A stretch of 45,929 nt of DNA, taken from NCBI GenBank assembly GCA_900769665.1, contig CAAGHL010000034.1:1-45929 (forward strand). Direction: 5' to 3'. Position 1 is the first letter of the stretch, and every line of letters starts with the position of its first letter. A model generated the notes under the pieces. It saw only the letters and a program-made list of their open reading frames with translations. It was not told the origin of the DNA and did no database searches. This document shows, in pieces, positions 1-9,100 of the stretch. The position numbers and the translations under genes are program-made. The stretch is from Clostridia bacterium (GTDB taxonomy: Bacteria; Bacillota; Clostridia; Christensenellales; CAG-314).

Positions 1-13
1 TAAACTGTAAAAA

Positions 14-37
14 GTAAGCAAAAAAATCAATACGTAT
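14..37 (+). repeat. Dispersed motif site 1 (GTAAGC-N10-ATACGTAT)
   Basis: GTAAGC, a ten-base A-rich spacer, then the 8-bp palindrome ATACGTAT. It lies downstream of the araC-type gene. A decayed second GTAAGC half lies in reverse at 70-75. One of about nine similarly arranged sites in the window. Confidence 0.5.
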
Positions 38-94
38 GTAAAAACTGCGTACTAAATATCAACAGATTTGCTTACAAACAGACTGCAATATTTG

Positions 95-135
95 AAAAAA
101 CGGGATTGCTTCGCCGCAAAGCGGTAAGTAATCCC
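95..135 (-). terminator. Rho-independent terminator of the AraC-type gene
   Basis: Read on the minus strand, a 10-bp stem (arms 126-135 and 102-111, one G-U pair) encloses a smaller CCGC/GCGG stem and is followed by six T (A-run at 95-100). It sits about 50 bases beyond the stop of the minus-strand regulator gene. Confidence 0.8.
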
Positions 136-185
136 ATTTGTATTTCCGATTATTTTGTATTTCCGATTGTAATGGCAGTGGTCGT

Positions 186-1046
186 TCAAAACGTTTTACG
201 AAAATGCCCCGGGGTCGTTCCGTAAGCGTTTTTGAAATAGGTGTTGAAAGAAGCAAGATTCGTAAAACCAACAAACTCGGCAATGTCAATCACTTTCATG
301 TCGGTGGTCATAAGCAAGTTTTGTGCGTAACGCAACTTGTAGTTGACCAAAAATTTGTGCGGAGTCGTGCCGAATTTTTCGTTGAACAGTCGTGTAAGTT
401 GCATACGGCTGTAATTGAGCAATGTGCTGAGATCGGCAACGGTGTAGTGCAAAAACTCCGTCTTTTTCATTGCCTTGTTTAGCGTTTGTATCCACTGCGG
501 TTGTTCGTTTAGGCGTCCGTAGTCGATGAAGTCCACGCTTTTGCGGTACAAAAACTGCATTACTATCATTACTGCGCCGCAAAGTAGTCCGTCGTACTCC
601 TTGTAGGCGTCCTCGGGCAAAAGTAACACTTGGTGGATTATCTCTTCTACTTGCGTTGTCAACTCTGTAGGAAAAGTTTGTTTACGCGACATTTTGGGGA
701 GTGTGGTAAAAAAGCTGTCGGAGAACATATCTGCAAGGCGTTTTATCGCCGATTCACGTGCAATGATATTGATATATCGTATTTTGCCCGAGCCGACTTT
801 CTTCAAATAGTGAGTATCATCCGTGGTGGAAAAGAACATTTGCCCTGCCGTCACGGAAATTTTTTGTCCGTTAAGCACGTTGTTCAACTTGCCTTCGGTA
901 AGCAACGTAAACTCCCAATAGTCGTCGTGCCCGTGCATGGTCGTGTAGTCGAACGTGTTGATGTGGTAGGAAAAGTCGATTTTGTCGATAAATTTCTCCA
1001 CACGTTTGCTTGTGATGTTGTCGTTGGTAAATTTGTAATCTATCAT
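186..1046 (-). CDS. AraC family transcriptional regulator
   Basis: A 286-aa AraC/XylS regulator. The N-terminal half looks like a cupin-type sugar-sensing domain (HDDYWEFTLLTEG and a following beta-rich segment). The C-terminal ~100 residues carry two helix-turn-helix units, with YTVADLSTLLNYSRMQLTRL in the first and IDIAEFVGFTNLASFNTYFK in the second, then the usual GTTPGHFR ending. An upstream in-frame extension exists, but a TTGACA-N17-TATAAT promoter overlaps it, so the ATG at 1046 is chosen; this implies a leaderless transcript. The gene is divergent from the GH130/ABC-importer run and is its likely local activator, responding to a glycan; the ligand is not visible from sequence. Confidence 0.9.
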   Translation of the reverse strand: MIDYKFTNDNITSKRVEKFIDKIDFSYHINTFDYTTMHGHDDYWEFTLLTEGKLNNVLNGQKISVTAGQMFFSTTDDTHYLKKVGSGKIRYINIIARESAIKRLADMFSDSFFTTLPKMSRKQTFPTELTTQVEEIIHQVLLLPEDAYKEYDGLLCGAVMIVMQFLYRKSVDFIDYGRLNEQPQWIQTLNKAMKKTEFLHYTVADLSTLLNYSRMQLTRLFNEKFGTTPHKFLVNYKLRYAQNLLMTTDMKVIDIAEFVGFTNLASFNTYFKNAYGTTPGHFRKTF

Positions 1047-1052
1047 GCTCAC

Positions 1053-1081
1053 ATTATACCCGTTTGTTTGGCGGTTGTCAA
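1053..1081 (-). promoter_or_regulatory. Consensus sigma-A promoter of the AraC-type gene (leaderless)
   Basis: On the minus strand TTGACA (1081-1076), a 17-base spacer, and TATAAT (1058-1053), a perfect match to the vegetative consensus. Only six bases separate TATAAT from the ATG, so transcription should begin at or next to the start codon and leave no room for a ribosome binding site. Confidence 0.8.
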
Positions 1082-1150
1082 CACACGATGTTTGATTTCT
1101 GCTTTGTTTTTCGGTAAAAATGTTATGTAATGTTACAAATCGCCAATTTT

Positions 1151-1180
1151 TTGCAAAAAGTTGTGGCAAATCCGTATAGA
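1151..1180 (+). promoter_or_regulatory. Possible promoter of the GH130 operon
   Basis: TTGCAA (1151-1156), an 18-base spacer and TATAGA (1175-1180) in the divergent intergenic region. Its weakness fits an activator-dependent promoter. A short dyad, GTAA-N2-TTAC, lies about 25 bases upstream, but it is too short to call an operator. Confidence 0.3.
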
Positions 1181-1278
1181 GTGACTGACTCGATGCGTGG
1201 TAAAATTTCTACGATGGGACGATTGTGCGCCAAGATAAAGGGCAAATATCGTTTCTACGTATGAAGAGGTGTATAAAT

Positions 1279-2307
1279 ATGGAACTTAACTTCAAGCGAT
1301 ATGAGGGCAATCCGATACTCAAACCAAACCCTCAAAATCAATGGGAAAACTTGTGTGTACTTAACCCGGCAGTGGTATTTGACAAGGAAACAAACAAGTT
1401 TGTAATGGTGTATCGCGCAGGCGGCGACGAAATAAAACATCACATCCGGCTGGGACTGGCAACAAGCGACGACGGATTTAACTTTGTTCGTTATGCCGAC
1501 AACCCCGTATTCGACGTGGACGAAAACGACGCCGACGGCGGTTGCGTGGAAGATCCTCGTATCGTATATATCGACGGTATTTACTACATGACCTACGCTT
1601 CGCGCGCGTATGCGCCCGGTCGGTATTGGTTACCTATCGAGCAAAAACGCAAGGAAGCCAGTGCTTGGTTGCGTCCTCATGCCGAAACGGAGCCGTGGTT
1701 TTTGCGTACCAACGAAACAGTTACATACCTTGCCGCAACAAAAGACTTTGTGTCTTACAAGCGGCTCGGACGCATCACCGACGCAAGGGAAGACGACCGC
1801 GACGTGGTGTTGTTTCCGCGTAAAATAAACGGCAAGTTTTACCGCATATCTCGTCCCGTGATAGGCGAGGACCGCTCCATGTGGATTTCGTCAAGCGACG
1901 ACCTTATGGAATGGCCGACACGTACGAAACTGTATTCGGGTAAGGAAACTTGGGAAAACAGTCGTTTGGGCGCAGGCTGTCCGCCTATAGAAACGGAAGA
2001 CGGATGGTTGTTGATTTACCACGGCGTAAACGAATCCGACAAGTGCTACCGCATGGGACTTATGATGTTGGACAGGGACGATCCGTCCAAAATCATCGCG
2101 CGTAGCAAAAACTTTGTTTTGGAACCGACGACGGACTACGAAAAAGACGGTTTGTACACGGGTTGCGTGTTCCCGACGGGCGCCGTCGTCAAAGATGGTA
2201 CTTTGTACGTTTATTACGGTTGCGCCGACAAATATGTCGCGGTAGTGACGGAAAAATTGCAAAACGTATTGGATTACATGAAACTTCCGCAAAACAGATG
2301 CGATTAG
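1279..2307 (+). CDS. GH130 beta-mannoside phosphorylase
   Basis: A 342-aa cytoplasmic five-bladed beta-propeller of family GH130, which phosphorolyses beta-1,4-linked mannosides (mannooligosaccharide or Man-beta-1,4-GlcNAc/Glc) to mannose 1-phosphate. Family marks are RYEGNPIL at the N-terminus, the GGCVEDPRI segment with the conserved Asp, RDVVLFPRKINGKFYRISRP, and GAGCPPIETEDGWLLIYHGV. Length is normal for the family. The ATG at 1279 is chosen over an upstream in-frame ATG (1225) because GAGGTG precedes it at suitable spacing. First gene of the run encoding the sugar importer, so it probably acts on the imported oligosaccharide. Mannosyl-glucose versus mannosyl-GlcNAc specificity cannot be told here. 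Confidence 0.92.
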   Translation: MELNFKRYEGNPILKPNPQNQWENLCVLNPAVVFDKETNKFVMVYRAGGDEIKHHIRLGLATSDDGFNFVRYADNPVFDVDENDADGGCVEDPRIVYIDGIYYMTYASRAYAPGRYWLPIEQKRKEASAWLRPHAETEPWFLRTNETVTYLAATKDFVSYKRLGRITDAREDDRDVVLFPRKINGKFYRISRPVIGEDRSMWISSSDDLMEWPTRTKLYSGKETWENSRLGAGCPPIETEDGWLLIYHGVNESDKCYRMGLMMLDRDDPSKIIARSKNFVLEPTTDYEKDGLYTGCVFPTGAVVKDGTLYVYYGCADKYVAVVTEKLQNVLDYMKLPQNRCD

Positions 2308-2425
2308 TCGGGTTGATGTAATGACAAAAATCGCCGTGTAATACACTTTGCGGCGGATAACGATTGTGTGCGGCAAACGATGTGAAAAGTATGTCGCAAT
2401 CAAAGAATAAAAAGGAGTTATAACG

Positions 2426-4114
2426 ATGAAAAACAATGTAAAAGTTGTTTCGGTGTTGCTGTGTCTGATGATGGTTTTCGCACTTACCGTAGGGTGCAAT
2501 CGCAACGACGACTTCAACCAAAAGGTGGACAAAACTAAAACGCAACTGTATGTCAAGTACTATAACGGCGGTTTCGGCGACGAATGGCTGAACAAACTTT
2601 GTGCCGAATTCGAAGCAATGTACGCCGACGCTCATTTGGAAGAGGGCAAAACGGGCGTACAAATCATGAAAGAGTTTACCCGCGGACAACTTTCGGGACC
2701 TAACGACATGAAGGGAAAACTCAACAACGTGTACTTGATGGAGAATATTGACTACTACACATTTGTTGCAAGCGGAATGCTGTTGGACCTTACCGATACG
2801 ATAAACGACTACGCCGTCACCGGCACCGAAACAAAGGAAACGGACAGGAAGATAGTAAACAAAATTCCTCAAGCGTATGACGAATTTTTGAACGTTTCGG
2901 GAAAATATTACGGCTTGCCACTGTTTGAAACGTCCATCAATCTCAACTACGACATAGATATGTTCAACGAGAGGGGTTTGTACTTTGCAAAAGGTCAAAC
3001 CGCCGAAGACTTTACCGAAGAAGACTTCGCCGACGAAAGCAAGGTTGCGTCACTGTTTGTAAACAAAATAGACGACGCACGTTCCGACGGTCCTGACGGA
3101 AAACCCGAAACAAGCGACGACGGCTTGCCCGCAACGTACAAGGATTTTCGTGCGCTTACCATCTACATGAAGGTTACGGGAGTAACTCCGTTTGTCTGGA
3201 ACGGTTACGAAACGGGATACCTTACGGGTTTAATCAACGACATGTGGGCAAACAACGAGGGTGCTGCCCAGATGAAACTTAACTTTACTTTTGAAGGTAA
3301 AGCAAACACGTTGGTGGAAACGGATAGCAACGGAAAAATTCTTCGCAACGCAGACAATAGCGTCAAGTTGATGCAAGAAACCGTAATTGACGGAAACAAC
3401 AAAAATCTGTTGCAACTGCAAAAGGGTAAACTTGACGCAATCGAATTTGCCAAGTTGTTGCTTGACGACGGCTTAGGCAACAAAAACAGCGCAAACTACT
3501 ACTCCAAGTCGTTTGACAGCAGTTTTAGCAACATCAACGCACAAAACTATTTCCTAAATCCCGACGAAAATAATATCGATCCCATCGGTTTCCTTGTGGA
3601 CGGCGGTTGGTGGTACAACGAAGCCAAAGTTCCGAGTGACCGCAATATCGGTATTTTGCCGTTGCCTAAGACCGACGCAAGTCAAATAGGCAAACCCAAT
3701 ACCAAGGTGTCCGACCGTGCGTCGTTCATTTTCGTAAACAACGAAACTCCCGCTGCCGTGCAACCGGTTGCAAAAGCATTTGTAAGTTTTCTTCAAAGCG
3801 ATTACGCAATGGAAACGTACACAAAGTACACAAATACGTTCCGCGCAATGGACTACGATTTGTCCGAGGAAACAATCAAGAATTTGAGCGCTTACGGCAA
3901 GAGTGTTTACGATACTCGTAACAGCGACGATACCGTTGTTTTGCCTTGGACGCCGATTTCCCAAACGGCACGTAAAAGCGCAAGTTTATTGAGCTACCGC
4001 ACATACGGATTCAGTGTAAACACGCAGGAAAACAATCCGTTGGTTTACTTCAAGGATCATGGCGACGCAACCGTTGAAAGCTACTTCGAGGCAATTTGGA
4101 AATATCGCAAGTAG
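2426..4114 (+). CDS. ABC transporter extracellular sugar-binding lipoprotein
   Basis: A 562-aa family 1 solute-binding protein. The signal peptide ends in a lipobox (LTVGC), so the mature protein should be lipid-anchored on the outer face of the membrane. The body has the typical two-lobe binding-protein pattern: GKYYGLPLFETSINLNYD hinge region, VDGGWWYNEAK, and a C-terminal FVSFLQSDYAMETYTKYT. An Asp/Gly-rich loop (DARSDGPDGKPETSDDG, about residues 215-231) could bind calcium. AAGGAG precedes the ATG. Two permease genes follow. No ATPase is encoded here, so a shared MsmX-like ATPase elsewhere is expected. Confidence 0.92.
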   Translation: MKNNVKVVSVLLCLMMVFALTVGCNRNDDFNQKVDKTKTQLYVKYYNGGFGDEWLNKLCAEFEAMYADAHLEEGKTGVQIMKEFTRGQLSGPNDMKGKLNNVYLMENIDYYTFVASGMLLDLTDTINDYAVTGTETKETDRKIVNKIPQAYDEFLNVSGKYYGLPLFETSINLNYDIDMFNERGLYFAKGQTAEDFTEEDFADESKVASLFVNKIDDARSDGPDGKPETSDDGLPATYKDFRALTIYMKVTGVTPFVWNGYETGYLTGLINDMWANNEGAAQMKLNFTFEGKANTLVETDSNGKILRNADNSVKLMQETVIDGNNKNLLQLQKGKLDAIEFAKLLLDDGLGNKNSANYYSKSFDSSFSNINAQNYFLNPDENNIDPIGFLVDGGWWYNEAKVPSDRNIGILPLPKTDASQIGKPNTKVSDRASFIFVNNETPAAVQPVAKAFVSFLQSDYAMETYTKYTNTFRAMDYDLSEETIKNLSAYGKSVYDTRNSDDTVVLPWTPISQTARKSASLLSYRTYGFSVNTQENNPLVYFKDHGDATVESYFEAIWKYRK

Positions 4115-4133
4115 GATTCACGATAAACAATTC

Positions 4134-4159
4134 AATGTCGACTTTGAAGGGTCGACGTT
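4134..4159 (+). promoter_or_regulatory. Hairpin between binding-protein and permease genes
   Basis: Arms 4134-4142 and 4151-4159 (8 of 9 pairs, core GTCGAC) with an 8-base loop and no T-run. A second weaker dyad (CATGTG...CACATG) follows before the permease SD. As in other binding-protein/permease operons, it may stabilise the upstream mRNA and lower permease expression; this is inference. Confidence 0.45.
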
Positions 4160-4235
4160 GAAGGATAACGACAATCAGACTCATGTGTTTAGGTAAAACT
4201 TTGCCGCACATGAATCGCGTCGAGGTGTAAAACAA

Positions 4236-5177
4236 ATGACAGGACAAAAGTCGAGTGCCGTTGGCACATTCAGAAAAAAATCGTCCATAAAGAAAAGCGG
4301 AACGCTGTTTTACGTAACTATGATAGCACTTCCGTTGTTGCAGTTTGTTATTTTTTACGTAATAGTCAACTTCAACAGTATTATTATGGCGTTTCAAAAT
4401 TACGATAACTCCACGGGAAAGGAAGTGATAACTTTCACTTGGGACAATTTCGCATACTTTTTTAATGCGGATGTCGCCTCCGACTTGTGGCTGTGCGTCA
4501 AAAACTCGTTGATGTATCTTTTGCTCAACGTGTTTGTCGTGATGCCTGTCAGTTTGTTATTCAGTTACTACGTGTTCAAAAAATTCCGCATGTCCAAGCT
4601 TTTTAAGGTGATTATGTTTTTGCCGAGCATAGTTTGTTCCACGGCAATGGTCATCTTTTACAAGTATTACATCAACGACGCATTGAGCGGACTTTTTGGA
4701 GGTCCCGTGATCGGACCTACGTTCAATCCTCATCAACAAGGCGTGTTGATAGTATTTTATTTGTTGATGAGTTTTTCGGGCAACATTTTGCTGTACATCA
4801 ACGCGATGTGTCAAACGCCGGAATCGGTGATAGAAGCGGCAAAGATAGACGGCGCAAACGAAGGACAGGTTTTCTTGCATGTGGTAGTACCTCAAATTTG
4901 GGGGACTATCGTGTCGTTGCTTGTTATCTTCCTTGCGTGGGTGGCCACAAACCAAGCGTACTTGTTTACCTTTTACGGTTTCAATGCCAACCGCGAATAC
5001 CAAACGATAGGTTACTACCTTTTCAACATGGTGCAAGACGGTCGGTTTACCGGCTCGGCGTTGCAACAAATGTATCGCAAAGCGTCCGCGCTCGGACTTA
5101 TGCTGACGCTTATCGTCGCTCCGATAACGATACTTGTCCGTAACTTGATGTTGAAGTACGGTCCGAAGGAAGATTGA
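4236..5177 (+). CDS. ABC sugar transporter permease (MalF/UgpA-like)
   Basis: A 313-aa inner-membrane permease with six predicted membrane segments, the first at about residues 27-50. The cytoplasmic ATPase-contact loop is visible as EAAKIDGANEGQVFLHVVVP (EAA motif, near residue 206). The N-terminal cytoplasmic tail is Lys/Arg-rich. GAGGTG lies before the ATG. It pairs with the next permease, 13 bases downstream, to form the channel for the preceding binding protein. Confidence 0.93.
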   Translation: MTGQKSSAVGTFRKKSSIKKSGTLFYVTMIALPLLQFVIFYVIVNFNSIIMAFQNYDNSTGKEVITFTWDNFAYFFNADVASDLWLCVKNSLMYLLLNVFVVMPVSLLFSYYVFKKFRMSKLFKVIMFLPSIVCSTAMVIFYKYYINDALSGLFGGPVIGPTFNPHQQGVLIVFYLLMSFSGNILLYINAMCQTPESVIEAAKIDGANEGQVFLHVVVPQIWGTIVSLLVIFLAWVATNQAYLFTFYGFNANREYQTIGYYLFNMVQDGRFTGSALQQMYRKASALGLMLTLIVAPITILVRNLMLKYGPKED

Positions 5178-5190
5178 GGGGAGGCGACAA

Positions 5191-6102
5191 ATGACAAAAA
5201 TTAAATTGAAAATACCAAATAAACGTAAGCTTAGCCTCTTCGAATCGGTGGTAATGGTGTTGCTCATACTTTACGGTGTAGCCGTCGTCGGTTTGCTGTT
5301 GTGGGGTTTTATCGCCTCTTTCCGCAACGATCAGGCGGTAGTACAACGTCCGTGGGCATTGTTTGAAGATTTGACGTTAGACAACTATTCGGATGTTTTC
5401 AACAATTTCAAAACATTCAAGTACGTTGACGGCGGAACGCAAACGGTGTACTTCGAAGAGATGTTTCTCAACTCGTTGCTGTACGCAGGCGGAGGCGCGC
5501 TTATGCAAACGCTTTGTACTGCGATAGTTGCGTATCTTACGGCTAAGTACGACAACACATGCAGCAAAATCGTACACTACACGGTTATAGTAACGCTGAC
5601 TTTGCCGATCGTGGGCAATTTGGCAAGTATGTTGCAAGTAACTAAGTCGTTGAAACTGTTCGACAACATAGTCGGCTCTTGGATAATGAAGTTTGGATTC
5701 AACAATATTTATTATCTGATTTTCTACGCATTTTTCAAAAAAATCTCGTGGGAATACGCCGAATCGGCTTTCTTGGACGGCGGAAGTCATTACACGGTAT
5801 TTTTCCGTATAATGTTGCCCCTTGCAATGCCACTAATGGCAACGGTCTTTTTGCTTAACTTCATTCAGTATTGGAATGACTTTGAAACGCCGTATATGTT
5901 TTTGCCAAATCACACAACGGCAGGCATAATGCTGTACATGTCTATTATCGGCGGCGGCGGTTCATGGGCAGGGGAAGGCGTAATCGCGTTGACTTCGCAA
6001 TTGGCGGCGGCATTTTTGGTGTTCCTGCCTATATTCGTACTATTTTTGGTGTTCCGCAACAAAATCATGGGCAATCTGTCCGAAGGAGGTATCAAGGGTT
6101 GA
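5191..6102 (+). CDS. ABC sugar transporter permease (MalG/UgpE-like)
   Basis: A 303-aa second permease with six predicted membrane segments. The EAA-type loop reads ESAFLDGGSHYTVFFRIMLP. A strong SD (GGGGAGG) lies before the ATG. The last bases of this gene carry the SD (AAGGAGG) and overlap the TTG start of the next gene, so the two are translationally coupled. Confidence 0.93.
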   Translation: MTKIKLKIPNKRKLSLFESVVMVLLILYGVAVVGLLLWGFIASFRNDQAVVQRPWALFEDLTLDNYSDVFNNFKTFKYVDGGTQTVYFEEMFLNSLLYAGGGALMQTLCTAIVAYLTAKYDNTCSKIVHYTVIVTLTLPIVGNLASMLQVTKSLKLFDNIVGSWIMKFGFNNIYYLIFYAFFKKISWEYAESAFLDGGSHYTVFFRIMLPLAMPLMATVFLLNFIQYWNDFETPYMFLPNHTTAGIMLYMSIIGGGGSWAGEGVIALTSQLAAAFLVFLPIFVLFLVFRNKIMGNLSEGGIKG

Positions 6103-9100
6103 CATTATCAAAACGTATCACGATTTTTGCTTTGTGCGTTGTGCTTGCCGCAACCATAGCCGCGGCGGTGCTGTTTTCCTCGGTCGGTAACGACAAAGCA
6201 TATGCTTCGGATGTATTCGACTACGTAGGTACCGTCAAAACAGTCAACGGCTCCGTCGAGGGTAGCAAACGCGGTTTGCGATTGTTCGGCTACGACAACG
6301 GAGTAACGGCAAACTTCAAAAATGCGCAAACAGATGTGTTTAGCGCGGAATTGCAAATCGGCTCCCATGACGGTAAAAAGGATCTCAAAAAGTATTCGTT
6401 GGTATTTACCGATGTAAAAAGCGGAAAAAGTTTCGCCGTACAAGTCGTTTCGTACAGTGATTACAGCGATGTGGGAGTAATCTACCAAGGCAACAAGGGC
6501 GGCATTGTCTATTACGAACGTAAAAACGCCGCATACGGAATGACTGCCGGTTACAACGCCGACGGAGTATACACCAAGTTTACTTCCGAAGTGTGCAATT
6601 TGACATTCGATCCGCAAAGTATGCAAGTCAAAGTAAAAGCCGATGACGGAAATTTCCGCGTAGTGTGGGATTTTACCAAACAATACAACGACGGTAAGTT
6701 GCTTGTCAACGATTTGTCGGCGTTTACCGAATATACGGTGTCGATTGTTTTGGATGAAATTTTGGCAAACAGTCGCGGCGATTTGATGGTTTATTCCTTC
6801 GGCGGATATTCTCTTGCCGACGAAACAGTGGAATATCGTCCGACGATCCTGCTGTCAAAGGGGCTTAAACCCGTTGTAGGCAAAGAGTTTTCGTTGCCGA
6901 CTGCCAAGTTGACGGACGCTAACGGCAATGACATTTCCGACAAAATTGTCGCGTCCGTTTACGATGCCGACGGAAATATTGTTGCCGACAAGACGAAGAC
7001 GTTTACTCCGCAAAGTGCGGGAACGTTGTATGTTTACTATTTGTATTCCGACGGACAAACGACTGCCGACTTGTGGTACAAAACGCAAGCGGTCAATGAA
7101 AGCGACATTACCGCAAAGTTTAATTACGACGGAGAGTTGCCTACCAAGGCGGGTGTAGGGGCAAAACTTACTATCCCTTCGGGATCGGTTTTGACTGACG
7201 TTGTCGAGAGCGGCAAAGAGGAATGCCTTGTAACCGTCAAAAAGGACGGCGTTGCGGTAGAAGGTTACTTGAATGTGGCGGGTGGCTTCGTGTTCGAGGT
7301 TACCGCAAAAGGTAATTACGAAATTGTGTACGGCGGAAAACTATCCTCGCTTTACAAGACGGAAACAAAAACATTTACCGCCGATGAAAAAATGCTTGCG
7401 GTAAACGTAGACGTCGAAAGCGAATTTGCCGTCGGGATAACCTACAAATTGCCTTCTGCCGAGTTTTGTTTGGGTAGAAACAAAGTCGTTTCGGAAGCAA
7501 TGGTAGTGTATCCCTCGGGTAAGCAAGCCGATGGCACCGTGACGCTTGACGAAGTAGGCAAATATATCGTCAAATACAATGCGACTATCGACGGGGAGGA
7601 ATATCGTCACGAGGAAACGTTCGAGGTCAAAAAACCTTACGTGGACAACTTTGACAGTGAGGCTCAATTTGCGCAAATGCGCGGTAATAACGAGTTTAAA
7701 GGCGTCAAACTGTCGCTTATAAACAACCAAACGGTGACATACAACAAGGTTGTCGATTTGTCTGAGTATACGTTTGACGCTAACATAAATAAGGGCAAAA
7801 CTCTTTTGGAACTCAACCTCGATCCAAAAACAATCGGATCCACGGACATCGATTCGTTGTATGTTGTCTTTACCGACAAATACGATCCGACCAACTATGT
7901 TACCATTCGTTGCAAGTACTTGTCCTATTCGCCGTTAAGCACTTCCATTCGTGCCAGAGCGAGTAATCAGGCAAGTTGGGTTGGGTATTATTACGACTTT
8001 TATTCCACCGACAGACGTGTCGATGCGGCTGCGATACACGAGGAGGGCGGATTTGTCTCGGCGGCGTCCTTTACTCACAGACTTGACGAATACGACTTCG
8101 GGTACGGCTCGCTCAAACTGTATTTCGATTACCAAACAAAACGTTTGTATTCCCAACCATTGTGGACGGTAGGGCATAATGACGGTTCCCACCCCGAGTA
8201 CAATTCCAAAAAAGTTCCTTGGCTCGTATATGACTTCGGCACCTCCGACAGCACATTGTCGGCAGGCAACAAACCATGGAACGGTTTTACCACCGGCGAA
8301 GCATACGTCAGTGTTTATGCTAAGGGCGTAAGCAGTACGGCAGACGTATTTATGTTAAACATTGGCGGCGAAGACTTGACAACTCCGTTGTTTGACGACA
8401 CAAAAGCTCCGACAATTACCGTCGACGTGGACAAAAACAACATCCCTTCGGCTAAGGTGGGAATGTCCTACAAAGTATTTGATTTCTCGGCAATCGACGC
8501 CGACTCCGCCGTTGTAGACAAGGGCGTGACGGTGACTAACGACGCAACGGGAAAACAAATAACTTTGGACGAAAATATGTGTTTCACTCCTATCGAAGGC
8601 GGTTACACTTTTACCTACTATGCAGTAGACGCCTTTGGATACAGGGCGGAAGAAACAATCAAAGTAAAGGCAATTCGCAACGTGGATATGCCACGCGTTA
8701 CAGTGTCCGACGGTTTACCAAAAACGGCTTACTACGGACAGACGATTGCTCTTGCCGATTACCAAATTGTTAGTCAGGGTGCGGGACAAGCAAGCGTGGA
8801 CGTAAAAGTAACTTGCGGTGATGTGGAAATTCCCGTAACAAACGGCAAATTTGTCTGTTTGGGCGCAGTAGGGGTTTACAACGTTACTTATACCGTAACC
8901 GACTATATCGGTCAAACGGCTCAAATTAAAAAGAAAATTGCCGTGTCTTTGTCGGAAAAATTGCAATTTGACGAGCAAGTACTCAGCTTGCCAAAAGCAT
9001 TTATTAACGGCGACAAAGTGTACTTCGGACAGTATTCGGCTGTGTATTACAATGACAAGTTGGAACGTATTTCCGTCCCCGCAACAATCGACGTTACCGA

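Noticed and set aside
1238..1263. CTACGTATG before the GH130 SD as a motif site
   Set aside because: Palindrome broken, spacing to the GC half is 17 rather than 15-16, and the spacer is not an A-run.
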